Source: Actinomycetota bacterium
GTDB taxonomy: Bacteria > Actinomycetota > Actinomycetes > Mycobacteriales > Micromonosporaceae
Length of the DNA stretch: 5,222 nt
Direction: 5' to 3'
NCBI GenBank assembly: GCA_005885115.1
Contig: VAXX01000200.1
Span: forward strand, 1-5,222
In this document: piece by piece, positions 1-5,034 of the stretch
How positions within the stretch are numbered: position 1 is the stretch's first letter
Layout: every line of letters starts with the position of its first letter
Position numbers and translations under genes: made by a program
Notes under the pieces: generated by a model
The model's input: only the letters and a program-made list of their open reading frames with translations
What the model was told of the DNA's origin: nothing
Database searches by the model: none

Positions 1-165
1 GCGACCGGCTGGGCCCGCGTCCCGTGGGCGGCCGTCGGCGTCGAGGGCGAGGCGAAGGCCAACGCCGAAGGCGTGACCGTACGCTGCCTGACCCGGGCCG
101 ACGGCTCGGTGCCCGACGCGGAGGACGAGCCGGACCTGGTCGCCTACCTCGGGCGAGCCTACTGA
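1..165 (+). CDS. proS: Proline--tRNA ligase, C-terminal end (5' partial)
   Basis: Frame 1 is open from the window edge to TGA 163-165 and gives 54 residues, ATGWARVPWAAVGVEG at the start and VAYLGRAY at the end. The pattern (aromatic-rich ARVPW, then VTVRCLTRADGSVP, an acidic DAEDEPD run, and a terminal R-A-Y) matches what I know of the C-terminal domain of the archaeal/eukaryotic-type prolyl-tRNA synthetases found in many actinobacteria. Those enzymes typically end in a conserved tyrosine. The enzyme charges tRNA-Pro with proline in the cytoplasm. The catalytic core lies outside the window, so the call rests on the tail alone; another class II synthetase is possible. The stop overlaps the next start by one base (TGATG), which suggests translational coupling to the DUF402 gene. 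Confidence 0.72.
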   Translation, partial: ATGWARVPWAAVGVEGEAKANAEGVTVRCLTRADGSVPDAEDEPDLVAYLGRAY

Positions 166-803
166 TGCGGTTCGCGCCGGGGCAGACCATCCTGCGCCGG
201 TACTTCCGCGACGGGCGGGTCAGCTTCCTCAACATCGGCCAGGTGTACGCCGACGACGAGCGGGGCCTGCGGATGTGGATCCCGATCGGTACCCCGTTCT
301 GGCGCCTGCTGACCCCGGACGGCCGGGACGGGCATCAGGCCTCGGTGGACGAGATGGCCGAAGCCCGGCTGGGCGAACTGACCTGGCGCGGCTCGCACGT
401 CATGGTGTTCATGCCGCCGCAGGTCGCGTACTCGGTCTGGTGGTTCTTCTCGCCCGACGGGCGGTTCGAGGGCTGGTACGGCAACCTCGAAGCGCCGTAC
501 GCCCGCTGGGCCGGCGGGGTGGACACCGAGGACCACGCGCTGGACCTGTGGTTCGCGCCGGACCGCTCGTACCGCTGGAAGGACGAGGACGAGTTCGCGG
601 CGCGGATCGGGCACCCGCGCTACTGGAGTGCCGAGCAGGCGGCCGAGATCCGCGCCGAGGGCGAACGGCTGGTCAAGCTGGCCGAGGCGGGCGACTTCCC
701 ATTCGACGGCACCTGGTGTGACCTGCGCCCCGATCCGACCTGGCGGGCACGGCCGAACTGCCGCCCGGCTGGGACCGGCCCGCGTACGTGTGACCCGATG
801 TGA
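165..803 (+). CDS. DUF402 (FomD-like) protein with a frameshifted 3' end
   Basis: The ATG at 165 overlaps the proS stop. As read, it encodes 212 residues. The body matches the DUF402/FomD family, seen in [20 protein letters not shown] (107-126), the acidic, aromatic segment [19 protein letters not shown] (126-144), and paired Trp/Phe strands around VAYSVWWFF (87-95). Characterised relatives are metal-dependent nucleotide phosphatases or phosphonate-nucleotide hydrolases. The conserved Asp/Glu residues fit metal binding, but the substrate here is unknown. The last 18 residues (from Arg195-Pro197 onward, ending TCDPM) do not look like the family. Reading frame 2 from 749 gives [14 protein letters not shown] and TGA 791-793, the expected style of ending. 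One base therefore appears to be missing near 745-751. The shifted stop would also leave the rpsP promoter region outside the coding sequence. The core of the protein is intact. Confidence is high for the family and low for the exact function. Confidence 0.85.
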   Translation: MRFAPGQTILRRYFRDGRVSFLNIGQVYADDERGLRMWIPIGTPFWRLLTPDGRDGHQASVDEMAEARLGELTWRGSHVMVFMPPQVAYSVWWFFSPDGRFEGWYGNLEAPYARWAGGVDTEDHALDLWFAPDRSYRWKDEDEFAARIGHPRYWSAEQAAEIRAEGERLVKLAEAGDFPFDGTWCDLRPDPTWRARPNCRPAGTGPRTCDPM

Positions 804-829
804 CCGTACGGGGTCCGGTCTGGCACAAT
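800..829 (+). promoter_or_regulatory. Putative rpsP operon promoter
   Basis: GTGACC (800-805) resembles a -35 box (TTGACA, four matches). After an 18-nt spacer comes CACAAT (824-829), which resembles TATAAT in four positions. It lies about 130 nt before the rpsP GTG and just after the presumed original stop of the DUF402 gene (TGA 791-793). Position and spacing fit a housekeeping sigma factor promoter for the ribosomal operon. The boxes are imperfect and no start site has been mapped. Confidence 0.45.
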
Positions 830-844
830 GACATGCTGGTATCC

Positions 845-930
845 GGCGCGCGTCCGGCGCCCTCTACCCGGGCGCGTCGCCAGTCCACGCGCGCCCCATC
901 CGCACCAACCCCACGGTGCCGGGCGAGGAT
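845..930 (+). promoter_or_regulatory. Structured 5' leader of rpsP
   Basis: The leader can fold into a perfect 9-bp outer stem, GGCGCGCGT (845-853) with ACGCGCGCC (887-895). This encloses an inner hairpin, GCGCCC (857-862) with GGGCGC (870-875), with a 7-nt loop. A second hairpin follows, GCACC (902-906) with GGTGC (915-919), and ATCC (898-901) can pair with GGAT (927-930) around it. Ribosomal-protein operons often carry autoregulatory leaders, so an r-protein binding role is plausible. In such GC-rich DNA, some pairing is expected by chance. I do not recognise a named RNA family. Confidence 0.35.
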
Positions 931-946
931 CGCGAACCTTAGACTC

Positions 947-964
947 AGGAGCGAGCACACTGTG
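947..964 (+). promoter_or_regulatory. rpsP ribosome binding site and GTG start
   Basis: AGGAG at 947-951 lies 10 nt before GTG 962. This decides the start. The in-frame GTG at 800 would add 54 non-homologous residues and overlaps the likely promoter, whereas GTG 962 gives the canonical bS16 N-terminus [19 protein letters not shown]. Confidence 0.8.
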
Positions 965-1639
965 GCCGTAAAGATCCGGCTTCTGCGGATGGGCAAGATC
1001 CGCAACCCGCAGTACCGAATCGTCGTGGCCGACTCGCGCACCAAGCGCGATGGTCGGGCCATCGAGTACATCGGGGTGTACCACCCCAAGGAGGAGCCCT
1101 CGCTGATCGAGGTCAAGTCCGACCGCGCCCAGTACTGGCTGTCCGTCGGCGCCCAGCCGAGCGAGCCGGTCCAGCGCATCCTGGAGAAGACCGGGGACTG
1201 GCAGAAGTTCAAGGGCCTGCCGGCGCCCGAGCCGCTGAAGGTGGCGCCCGCCCGGGCCGACCGCCGGGCCCGGTACGAGGCTGAGTCCCAGGCCGCCGCC
1301 GGGATCGCGCCGGTCGAGGCCAAGCCGGCCAAGAAGGCAGCCAAGAAGGCAGCGCCGGCCCGTCGACCATCCGGACGAGGTACGGGTCCGGATGGTCGAC
1401 TCCCGTCGCGGGCAGCGGCTGGAGGTGCGGGTACACCCGGAGGACCTCGGTACGGTCATCGGCCGGGGTGGCCGGACCGCCAAGGCGCTGCGCCAGATCA
1501 TCACCTCGATCGGCGGTCGCGGAGTACGCGTCGACATCGTCGACGCGTACTGACCTCCCGGGCGATCGGGCGATGCAGCTGGTCATCGGGCGGATCATCC
1601 GGGCGCACGGGATCCGCGGCGAGGTCGTCGTCCAGGTGA
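962..1639 (+). CDS. rpsP: 30S ribosomal protein bS16, reading through a deletion into khpA sequence
   Basis: Residues 1-85 are a complete, typical bS16: [20 protein letters not shown] (3-22), [20 protein letters not shown] (23-42), and [20 protein letters not shown] (59-78). The protein binds 16S rRNA and stabilises the 30S body and platform. Residues 86-133 form the usual actinobacterial extension, Ala/Arg/Lys-rich and ending in [13 protein letters not shown]. From residue 134 (codon 1361-1363) the frame no longer looks like bS16. It reads out-of-frame khpA, passes into the first part of rimM, and stops at TGA 1637-1639. The result is a 225-residue product with about 92 foreign, Arg/Ser/Gly-rich residues. 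The native stop is missing, so the true gene would end shortly after about 1360. The core is intact, so a working S16 with an aberrant tail is possible. A frameshift or assembly gap could equally have created the read-through. Confidence 0.88.
   Translation: MAVKIRLLRMGKIRNPQYRIVVADSRTKRDGRAIEYIGVYHPKEEPSLIEVKSDRAQYWLSVGAQPSEPVQRILEKTGDWQKFKGLPAPEPLKVAPARADRRARYEAESQAAAGIAPVEAKPAKKAAKKAAPARRPSGRGTGPDGRLPSRAAAGGAGTPGGPRYGHRPGWPDRQGAAPDHHLDRRSRSTRRHRRRVLTSRAIGRCSWSSGGSSGRTGSAARSSSR
1328..1351 (+). repeat. Tandem 12-nt direct repeat in the rpsP tail
   Basis: GCCAAGAAGGCA occurs at 1328-1339 and again, exactly, at 1340-1351, encoding two AKKA units of the basic bS16 tail. Short in-frame repeats like this vary in copy number between relatives and favour replication slippage. 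It ends about 10 nt before the rpsP/khpA junction. Confidence 0.85.
1362..1400. repeat. Perfect 13-bp inverted repeat at the rpsP/khpA junction
   Basis: GTCGACCATCCGG (1362-1374) and CCGGATGGTCGAC (1388-1400) are exact reverse complements separated by 13 nt. The outer edge, 1362, coincides with the first base that reads as khpA. The bases outside (C1361, T1401) do not pair. A stable hairpin in DNA or RNA is expected. Confidence 0.9.
1523..1551. repeat. Perfect 13-bp inverted repeat at the khpA 3' end
   Basis: AGTACGCGTCGAC (1523-1535) and GTCGACGCGTACT (1539-1551) are exact reverse complements with only ATC between them, covering the last codons and the T of the khpA stop. There is no T tract afterwards, so it is not a classic intrinsic terminator. 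The conserved residues VRVDIVDAY partly favour symmetry, but the codon choice makes it perfect. Confidence 0.9.
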
Positions 1640-2082
1640 CCACCGACGAGCCGGCCACCCGGTACACCGCCGGGGCCACCCTGGCCACCGATCCGGCCGC
1701 GGCCGGTCCGTTGACCATCGAATCGGTACGCCCCCACCAGGGGCGCCTGATCATCGCTTTCGACGGCGTTCTGGACCGGGACGGGGCCGAGGCGCTGCGC
1801 GGGCTACGCCTGTGTATCGACTCCGGCGACGTGGCCCCGCACGCGGACCCCGACGAGTTCCTCGACTTCCAACTGGTCGGACTCACCGCCGTGGACCGCG
1901 CCGGGGAGAATCTGGGCGAGGTGGTCGGCGTGGAGCACGGGCCGGCCGCCGACCTGCTGGTGCTGCGCCGGACCGACGGCGGTCGGACGCTGGTCCCGTT
2001 CGTCCGCGCGATCGTCCCGACGGTCGACCTGGACGCCGGCCGAGTCGTACTGACGCCGCCGGAAGGGTTGCTGGACCTGTGA
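1573..2082 (+). CDS. rimM: Ribosome maturation factor RimM
   Basis: The gene encodes 169 residues, the usual length. The N-terminal RimM domain opens with the signature [19 protein letters not shown] (4-22). The C-terminal PRC-barrel domain spans about 95-169, with [31 protein letters not shown] and a final [11 protein letters not shown]. RimM binds ribosomal protein S19 and helps mature the 30S head and process 16S rRNA in the cytoplasm. The ATG at 1573 puts the [10 protein letters not shown] motif at the expected distance. The Shine-Dalgarno sequence is weak (GGGCGATCGGG region), 19 nt after the khpA stop, so translation may be coupled to upstream genes. The khpA/rpsP disruption could therefore affect its expression. 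In the sequence as given, ribosomes on the rpsP read-through frame would terminate at 1639, inside rimM. Domains and reading frame are intact. Confidence 0.96.
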   Translation: MQLVIGRIIRAHGIRGEVVVQVTTDEPATRYTAGATLATDPAAAGPLTIESVRPHQGRLIIAFDGVLDRDGAEALRGLRLCIDSGDVAPHADPDEFLDFQLVGLTAVDRAGENLGEVVGVEHGPAADLLVLRRTDGGRTLVPFVRAIVPTVDLDAGRVVLTPPEGLLDL

Positions 2083-2095
2083 GGCGGGCACGGCC

Positions 2096-2854
2096 GTGAG
2101 AATCGACGTAGTCACGATCTTCCCGGAGTACCTGGCGCCGTTGGAGCTGTCCCTGATCGGCAGGGCCCGGGAAGCCGGCGTGGTCCAGGTCGCGGTGCAC
2201 GACCTGCGGCGGTGGACCAGCGACGTGCACCGTACGGTCGACGACAGCCCGTACGGGGGCGGACCCGGGATGGTCATGCGACCCGAGCCCTGGGGTGGCG
2301 CGCTCGACGAGATCGGGCCGGGACGGCTGGTCGTACCGTCGCCGGCCGGGGTTCCGTTCACCCAGGCGCTGGCCCACGAGCTGGCCGGCGAACCGCACCT
2401 GATCTTCGCCTGCGGCCGGTACGAGGGCATCGACCAGCGGGTACTGGACCACGCCGCGACCCGGATGCCGGTGACCGAGTTGTCCCTGGGGGACTACGTG
2501 CTGTTCGGTGGCGAGGTGGCCGTCCTGGTGATCCTGGAGGCGGTGGTGCGGCTGCTGCCCGGGGTCCTGGGCAACGCCGAGTCCCTGGTCGAGGAGTCGT
2601 ACGCGGACGGGCTGCTGGAGGCGCCGGTGTACACCAAGCCGCCGGCCTGGCGGGACCTGCCCGTACCCGAGATCCTGCGGTCCGGGGACCACGGCCGGAT
2701 CGCGCGGTGGCGGCGCGACCAGGCGCTGCTGCGGACCGCGACCCGCCGCCCGGACCTGCTGGCCGCCCTGCCGCCCACCGCCCTGGACAAACACGACAGA
2801 GCGGTCCTCACGGGGGCCGGATTTCAGATCTCCACCCCGGATATGGCAAAGTAG
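2096..2854 (+). CDS. trmD: tRNA (guanine-37-N1)-methyltransferase TrmD
   Basis: This 252-residue protein is a full-length SPOUT-family methyltransferase. It transfers a methyl group from S-adenosylmethionine to N1 of G37 in tRNAs that have G36 (Leu, Pro, Arg), which prevents +1 frameshifting. The visible motifs are [13 protein letters not shown] at the start, [11 protein letters not shown] (51-61), [11 protein letters not shown] (106-116), and the trefoil-knot AdoMet loop [11 protein letters not shown] (130-140). RLLPGVLGN (152-160) and [12 protein letters not shown] (171-182) follow. Asp171 aligns with the catalytic Asp169 of E. coli TrmD, and Arg152 with its Arg154. The C-terminal tRNA-binding helices include [18 protein letters not shown]. 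The start is GTG 2096, 13 nt after rimM, with GAGG (2081-2084) as a modest Shine-Dalgarno sequence. It is in an operon with rimM and rplS, the classic order. Confidence 0.97.
   Translation: MRIDVVTIFPEYLAPLELSLIGRAREAGVVQVAVHDLRRWTSDVHRTVDDSPYGGGPGMVMRPEPWGGALDEIGPGRLVVPSPAGVPFTQALAHELAGEPHLIFACGRYEGIDQRVLDHAATRMPVTELSLGDYVLFGGEVAVLVILEAVVRLLPGVLGNAESLVEESYADGLLEAPVYTKPPAWRDLPVPEILRSGDHGRIARWRRDQALLRTATRRPDLLAALPPTALDKHDRAVLTGAGFQISTPDMAK
2822..2852 (+). promoter_or_regulatory. Possible internal promoter for rplS
   Basis: CAAAGT (2847-2852) fits the loose actinobacterial -10 pattern (A second, T last). It sits at the trmD stop, about 95 nt before rplS. The upstream partner is weak (TTTCAG at 2822-2827). 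A promoter here would let rplS be made independently of trmD, but the sequence support is thin. Confidence 0.22.
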
Positions 2855-2947
2855 TGAGGTTGCCGCTGTCGTCTGCGGCGCCTGTCAGCACCCGATCCGC
2901 GTGCGCGCGCTGACCGCGGCACGCCGTGAACCTTCGAGGAAGCAGCG

Positions 2948-3304
2948 ATGAACACCCTGGACGCCCTGGACGCGCAGTCGCAGCGGACCGACCTTCCGGA
3001 GTTCCGCGCCGGGGACACGCTCAAGGTGCACGCACGGGTCGTGGAGGGCAACCGGTCCCGGATCCAGATCTTCCAGGGCGTCGTCATCCGGCGTCAGGGC
3101 AGTGGCCTGCGTGAGACGTTCACGGTTCGCAAGGTCACCGGCGGGGTCGGGGTGGAGCGGACGTACCCGATCAACAGTCCGGTACTGGACCGTATCGAGG
3201 TCGTCACCCGCGGCGACGTACGCCGGGCGAAGCTCTACTACCTGCGTGACCTGCGCGGCAAGGCCGCCAAGATCAAGGAGAAGCGCGAGAAGCCGGCAAG
3301 CTGA
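2948..3304 (+). CDS. rplS: 50S ribosomal protein bL19
   Basis: The gene encodes 118 residues, the normal bL19 length. bL19 lies at the 30S/50S interface of the ribosome and takes part in a subunit bridge. Signature regions are [20 protein letters not shown] (19-38), then [20 protein letters not shown] (39-58), and [20 protein letters not shown] (66-85). [21 protein letters not shown] and a short basic tail follow. The ATG at 2948 is preceded by GAGGA at 2936-2940 (7-nt spacing), the best Shine-Dalgarno sequence in the window, which fits a highly expressed protein. It sits 93 nt after trmD, the usual order in bacteria. Nothing is truncated or unusual. Confidence 0.98.
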   Translation: MNTLDALDAQSQRTDLPEFRAGDTLKVHARVVEGNRSRIQIFQGVVIRRQGSGLRETFTVRKVTGGVGVERTYPINSPVLDRIEVVTRGDVRRAKLYYLRDLRGKAAKIKEKREKPAS

Positions 3305-3344
3305 CGCCCGCTGCCATCGCCAAACCGGCGTTAGCGATCTACCC

Positions 3345-3372
3345 TTGCGAGGAGGGTGGACGGCGTTACGCT
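3345..3372 (+). promoter_or_regulatory. Possible lepB1 promoter
   Basis: TTGCGA (3345-3350) and TACGCT (3367-3372) with a 16-nt spacer fit a loose TTGACA/TANNNT pair about 90 nt before lepB1. Their location in the only sizeable gap of the downstream half supports the idea. The boxes are weak, and read-through from rplS is an alternative. Confidence 0.3.
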
Positions 3373-3398
3373 CGGTACGGCATCCGTTGCGAGCTGAC

Positions 3399-3461
3399 AT
3401 GACCTGCGCTACCGCTCGGAGCTGCCCGCCTCGAGCGGTAGTCGCGTATTCGGGGAGCTGA
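3399..3461 (+). CDS. Possible 20-residue leader ORF before lepB1
   Basis: ATG 3399 opens a 20-codon frame, MTCATARSCPPRAVVAYSGS, ending at TGA 3459-3461. That leaves one base before the lepB1 GTG at 3463. The same octamer, GAGCTGAC, precedes both starts. The ORF contains the 10-bp inverted repeat at 3409-3441. Such an arrangement could couple translation of a leader peptide to lepB1. In high-GC DNA short open frames are common, there is no strong Shine-Dalgarno sequence, and the peptide matches nothing I recognise. Confidence 0.18.
   Translation: MTCATARSCPPRAVVAYSGS
3409..3441. repeat. Perfect 10-bp inverted repeat upstream of lepB1
   Basis: CTACCGCTCG (3409-3418) and CGAGCGGTAG (3432-3441) are exact reverse complements around a 13-nt loop; G3408 and T3442 could add a wobble pair. 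It ends 12 nt before the GGGGAG ribosome binding site of lepB1. It has no T tract, so an operator or a translation-modulating hairpin is more likely than a terminator. Confidence 0.85.
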
Positions 3462-3462
3462 C

Positions 3463-4392
3463 GTGCAACACGGCAGGCATGTCAGCCTGGACTCGCGGGA
3501 CGAGTCCTGGCGACATCGCGCCTACCAGGGGCGCAAGAACATGCCACTGTGGCAGGAGCTGCCGCTGCTGCTCATCGTGGCGTTCTGCCTTGCCGTGCTG
3601 ATCCGTACGTTCCTGTTCCAGGCGTTCTTCATCCCGTCCGCGTCGATGGAGAACACCCTGATGATCGGCGACCGGGTACTGGTCAACAAGGTCGTCTACG
3701 ACACCCGCCAGCCCGCGCGCGGGGACATCATCGTGTTCCGGGGTACCGACAGCTGGACCCCCGAGGTGTCCACCGCGCCGGACAACGCGAGCTTCGTCGC
3801 CAAACTCGGGCGTACCCTCGGCGACCTGGTCGGCATCAGCCAGCCGGGGGAGAAGGACTTCATCAAGCGGGTCATCGGGCTGCCCGGTGACGTGGTGGAG
3901 TGCTGCGACGCGCAGGGGCGGGTCACGGTCAACGGGCAGCCGCTGGACGAGCCGTACATCTTCGAGAACTCCCCACTGGACGGTGGCCGGGCCGGTGGCC
4001 CGTCGCGTACCTGCGGGCCCCGGGCCTTCGGGCCGATCACCGTGGCGCCGGGCAACATGTGGGTGATGGGGGACCACCGGCTGGTCTCCTCCGACTCCCG
4101 ATGTTCGGGGCAGGTGCCGATCGCCAACGTGATCGGCAAGGCGTTCGTGATCGTCTGGCCCAACGCGCACTGGAACACCCTCGGTACACCGTCGACCTTC
4201 GGCGGGATCCCGAAGCCGGCCACCGCCGCCCCGTACCGGCCGATCCGGCTTGACCAGGGCGTATCCGTACCCAATGGGTCTATGCCCATCGATGCGGATG
4301 GTTCGGTCGCGTTGCCGATCCTCGCGTCTTTGGTCGTTCCCGCGCGTTCCAGACTTCTCCGGCGGCCCCGACGACGTAGGCTCCCTGCGTGA
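3463..4392 (+). CDS. lepB: Signal peptidase I (first of two tandem copies)
   Basis: This 309-residue membrane-bound serine protease cleaves signal peptides from exported proteins on the outer face of the cytoplasmic membrane. A cytoplasmic N-terminus (1-30) leads to one transmembrane helix (about 32-52). The catalytic Ser61 lies in FIPSASMENTL and the general-base Lys135 in DFIKRVIGLPGD. Box E is GDHRLVSSDSR (203-213), with His in place of the more common Asn. Compared with its neighbour it carries an extra segment (about 96-130) between the Ser and Lys boxes, a Gly/Pro-rich region (172-190), and a C-terminal extension. The extension has a short hydrophobic stretch (VALPILASLVVPA) followed by an Arg-rich tail, possibly a second membrane anchor. 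Cys147-Cys148 are shared with the neighbour; Cys184 and Cys214 are not and could form a disulfide. The start is GTG 3463, with GGGGAG at 3452-3457. It overlaps lepB2 by 4 nt. Confidence 0.95.
   Translation: MQHGRHVSLDSRDESWRHRAYQGRKNMPLWQELPLLLIVAFCLAVLIRTFLFQAFFIPSASMENTLMIGDRVLVNKVVYDTRQPARGDIIVFRGTDSWTPEVSTAPDNASFVAKLGRTLGDLVGISQPGEKDFIKRVIGLPGDVVECCDAQGRVTVNGQPLDEPYIFENSPLDGGRAGGPSRTCGPRAFGPITVAPGNMWVMGDHRLVSSDSRCSGQVPIANVIGKAFVIVWPNAHWNTLGTPSTFGGIPKPATAAPYRPIRLDQGVSVPNGSMPIDADGSVALPILASLVVPARSRLLRRPRRRRLPA
4377..4391 (+). promoter_or_regulatory. Putative leaderless promoter for lepB2
   Basis: TAGGCT (4377-4382) is a TANNNT -10 box followed by 6 nt and GTG 4389. In actinobacteria this spacing places the transcription start on the first base of the start codon. 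There is no Shine-Dalgarno sequence before GTG 4389, which supports leaderless translation. The -35 is not clear. Coupling through the GTGA overlap with lepB1 is the alternative. Confidence 0.5.
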
Positions 4393-5021
4393 TTGACGAG
4401 CAGACGCAGCGTCGCAGCACCTTCTGGCGGGAGCTCCCGATCCTCCTCGGCGTGGCCATCGTGGTCGCGATCCTGGTTCGGGCGTTCGTGCTGCAGACCT
4501 TCTACATCCCCTCGGAGTCGATGGAGCACACGCTCAACATCAACGACCGGGTGCTCGTCAACAAGCTGGTGTACGACTTCCGCGCCCCGCAGCGCGGCGA
4601 GATCGTGGTCTTCAACTCCCCGCCCTCGTGGCGCGGGGAGCCCACCGAGACCGACTTCATCAAGCGGGTCATCGGCATCGGCGGCGACCACGTGCGGTGC
4701 TGCGACGCCCGGCACCGGATCACCGTCAACGGCAAGGCGCTGGACGAGGCGTACCTCAACCACGACGACGGGCCCAACCTCGCCTCCAGCCCGGACCCGT
4801 TCGACATCGTGGTACCGGCGGGCCGGCTGTGGGTGATGGGCGACAACCGGTACCACTCCGGGGACTCCCGCGACCAGTACAAGAGCAGCAAGGACGTGGT
4901 CGCCTCGACGATCGCGGTGGACGCCGTGGTGGGGCGGGCCTTCGTCACCTTCTGGCCGTTCGACCGGGCGCAGTGGCTGTCGGTACCGGACACCTTCAGT
5001 GGGATCCCCAACCCCCGATAG
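4389..5021 (+). CDS. lepB: Signal peptidase I (second tandem copy)
   Basis: The gene encodes 210 residues, a compact type I signal peptidase. A short cytoplasmic stretch (1-13) precedes one transmembrane helix (about 15-36, ELPILLGVAIVVAILVRAF). The catalytic Ser44 lies in YIPSESMEHTL and the catalytic Lys92 in DFIKRVIGIGGD. Box E is the standard GDNRYHSGDSR (151-161), and the final strand region is VVGRAFVTFWPF (180-191). It lacks the insertion and C-terminal extension of lepB1 and ends shortly after WLSVPDTFSGIPNPR. The two genes are clear paralogues: 23 identical bases cover the Lys box (3856-3878 and 4653-4675). The GTG at 4389 overlaps the lepB1 stop (GTGA), so the pair may be co-translated, although a TAGGCT box 6 nt upstream also suggests separate leaderless transcription. 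Its partners and substrate preference cannot be read from the sequence. Confidence 0.95.
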   Translation: MIDEQTQRRSTFWRELPILLGVAIVVAILVRAFVLQTFYIPSESMEHTLNINDRVLVNKLVYDFRAPQRGEIVVFNSPPSWRGEPTETDFIKRVIGIGGDHVRCCDARHRITVNGKALDEAYLNHDDGPNLASSPDPFDIVVPAGRLWVMGDNRYHSGDSRDQYKSSKDVVASTIAVDAVVGRAFVTFWPFDRAQWLSVPDTFSGIPNPR

Positions 5022-5034
5022 GCTGGGAGCCGTG
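4995..5034 (+). promoter_or_regulatory. Putative leaderless promoter for the NUDIX gene
   Basis: TAGGCT (5019-5024) uses the lepB2 stop codon TAG as its first three bases and lies 7 nt before GTG 5032. A weak -35 candidate, TTCAGT (4995-5000), is 18 nt upstream. The same TAGGCT hexamer at nearly the same distance precedes lepB2, which strengthens the leaderless interpretation. GGGAG (5025-5029) sits only 2 nt from GTG, too close for a normal ribosome binding site. Confidence 0.5.

Larger units (their letters stand above)
1362..1553 (+). pseudogene. khpA: KhpA KH-domain RNA-binding protein, 5'-truncated
   Basis: Frame 3 from 1362 to TGA 1551-1553 gives 63 residues that match the KhpA family throughout: [20 protein letters not shown], then [20 protein letters not shown] and [20 protein letters not shown], ending VDAY. 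The KH GXXG loop is GRGG at 1461-1472. Family members are about 75-80 residues and begin with a helix resembling LEHLV(R/K)GIVDHP. Here the start codon and roughly the first 15 residues are absent, because rpsP tail sequence joins directly at about 1361 in a different frame. KhpA is a small RNA-binding partner of KhpB/EloR in characterised bacteria, linked to sRNA binding and cell-wall growth. The first in-frame ATG (1392) would give only 53 residues and lose the first strand. I call it a pseudogene as sequenced, but an assembly or sequencing deletion is a strong alternative. Confidence 0.8.
3305..3462 (+). other. Intergenic region between rplS and lepB1
   Basis: This 158-nt gap has no T-rich intrinsic terminator. 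A weak fold (CGCC 3318-3321 with GGCG 3327-3330, or ATCGC 3316-3320 with GCGAT 3334-3338) sits just after rplS. Farther on are a possible promoter, a short ORF and a perfect hairpin, listed separately. The octamer GAGCTGAC occurs twice, at 3391-3398 before an ATG and at 3455-3462 directly before the lepB1 GTG. Confidence 0.7.

Noticed and set aside
741..755. Programmed -1 frameshift in the DUF402 gene
   Set aside because: There is no slippery heptamer or clear downstream stimulator, and the family is not known to use recoding. A missing base is simpler.
800..961. N-terminal extension of rpsP from GTG 800
   Set aside because: The extra 54 residues are not bS16-like and overlap the likely promoter and leader. 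GTG 962 has AGGAG and begins the conserved protein.
1352..1364. Programmed frameshift making a bS16-KhpA fusion
   Set aside because: A +1 shift near 1361 would join the frames, but khpA normally has its own start and no recoding signal is visible. A deletion or error is simpler.
620..1537. A long minus-strand open frame (305 codons) opposite DUF402, rpsP and khpA
   Set aside because: Composition is low-complexity Arg/Gly/Pro, with no start signal or family motif. It is a GC-bias shadow.
3409..3441. Intrinsic terminator after rplS
   Set aside because: The stem is perfect, but no T tract follows, and it sits close to the lepB1 ribosome binding site, not just after rplS.
4270..4290. Small inverted repeats (ATGGG/CCCAT) in the lepB1 C-terminal coding region
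   Set aside because: The stem is only 5 bp within coding DNA, expected by chance.
3696..4856. A long minus-strand open frame (386 codons) opposite the signal peptidases
   Set aside because: It lies opposite two confidently identified genes with catalytic motifs. In high-GC DNA the antisense frames are often open, and the translation shows no recognisable domain.
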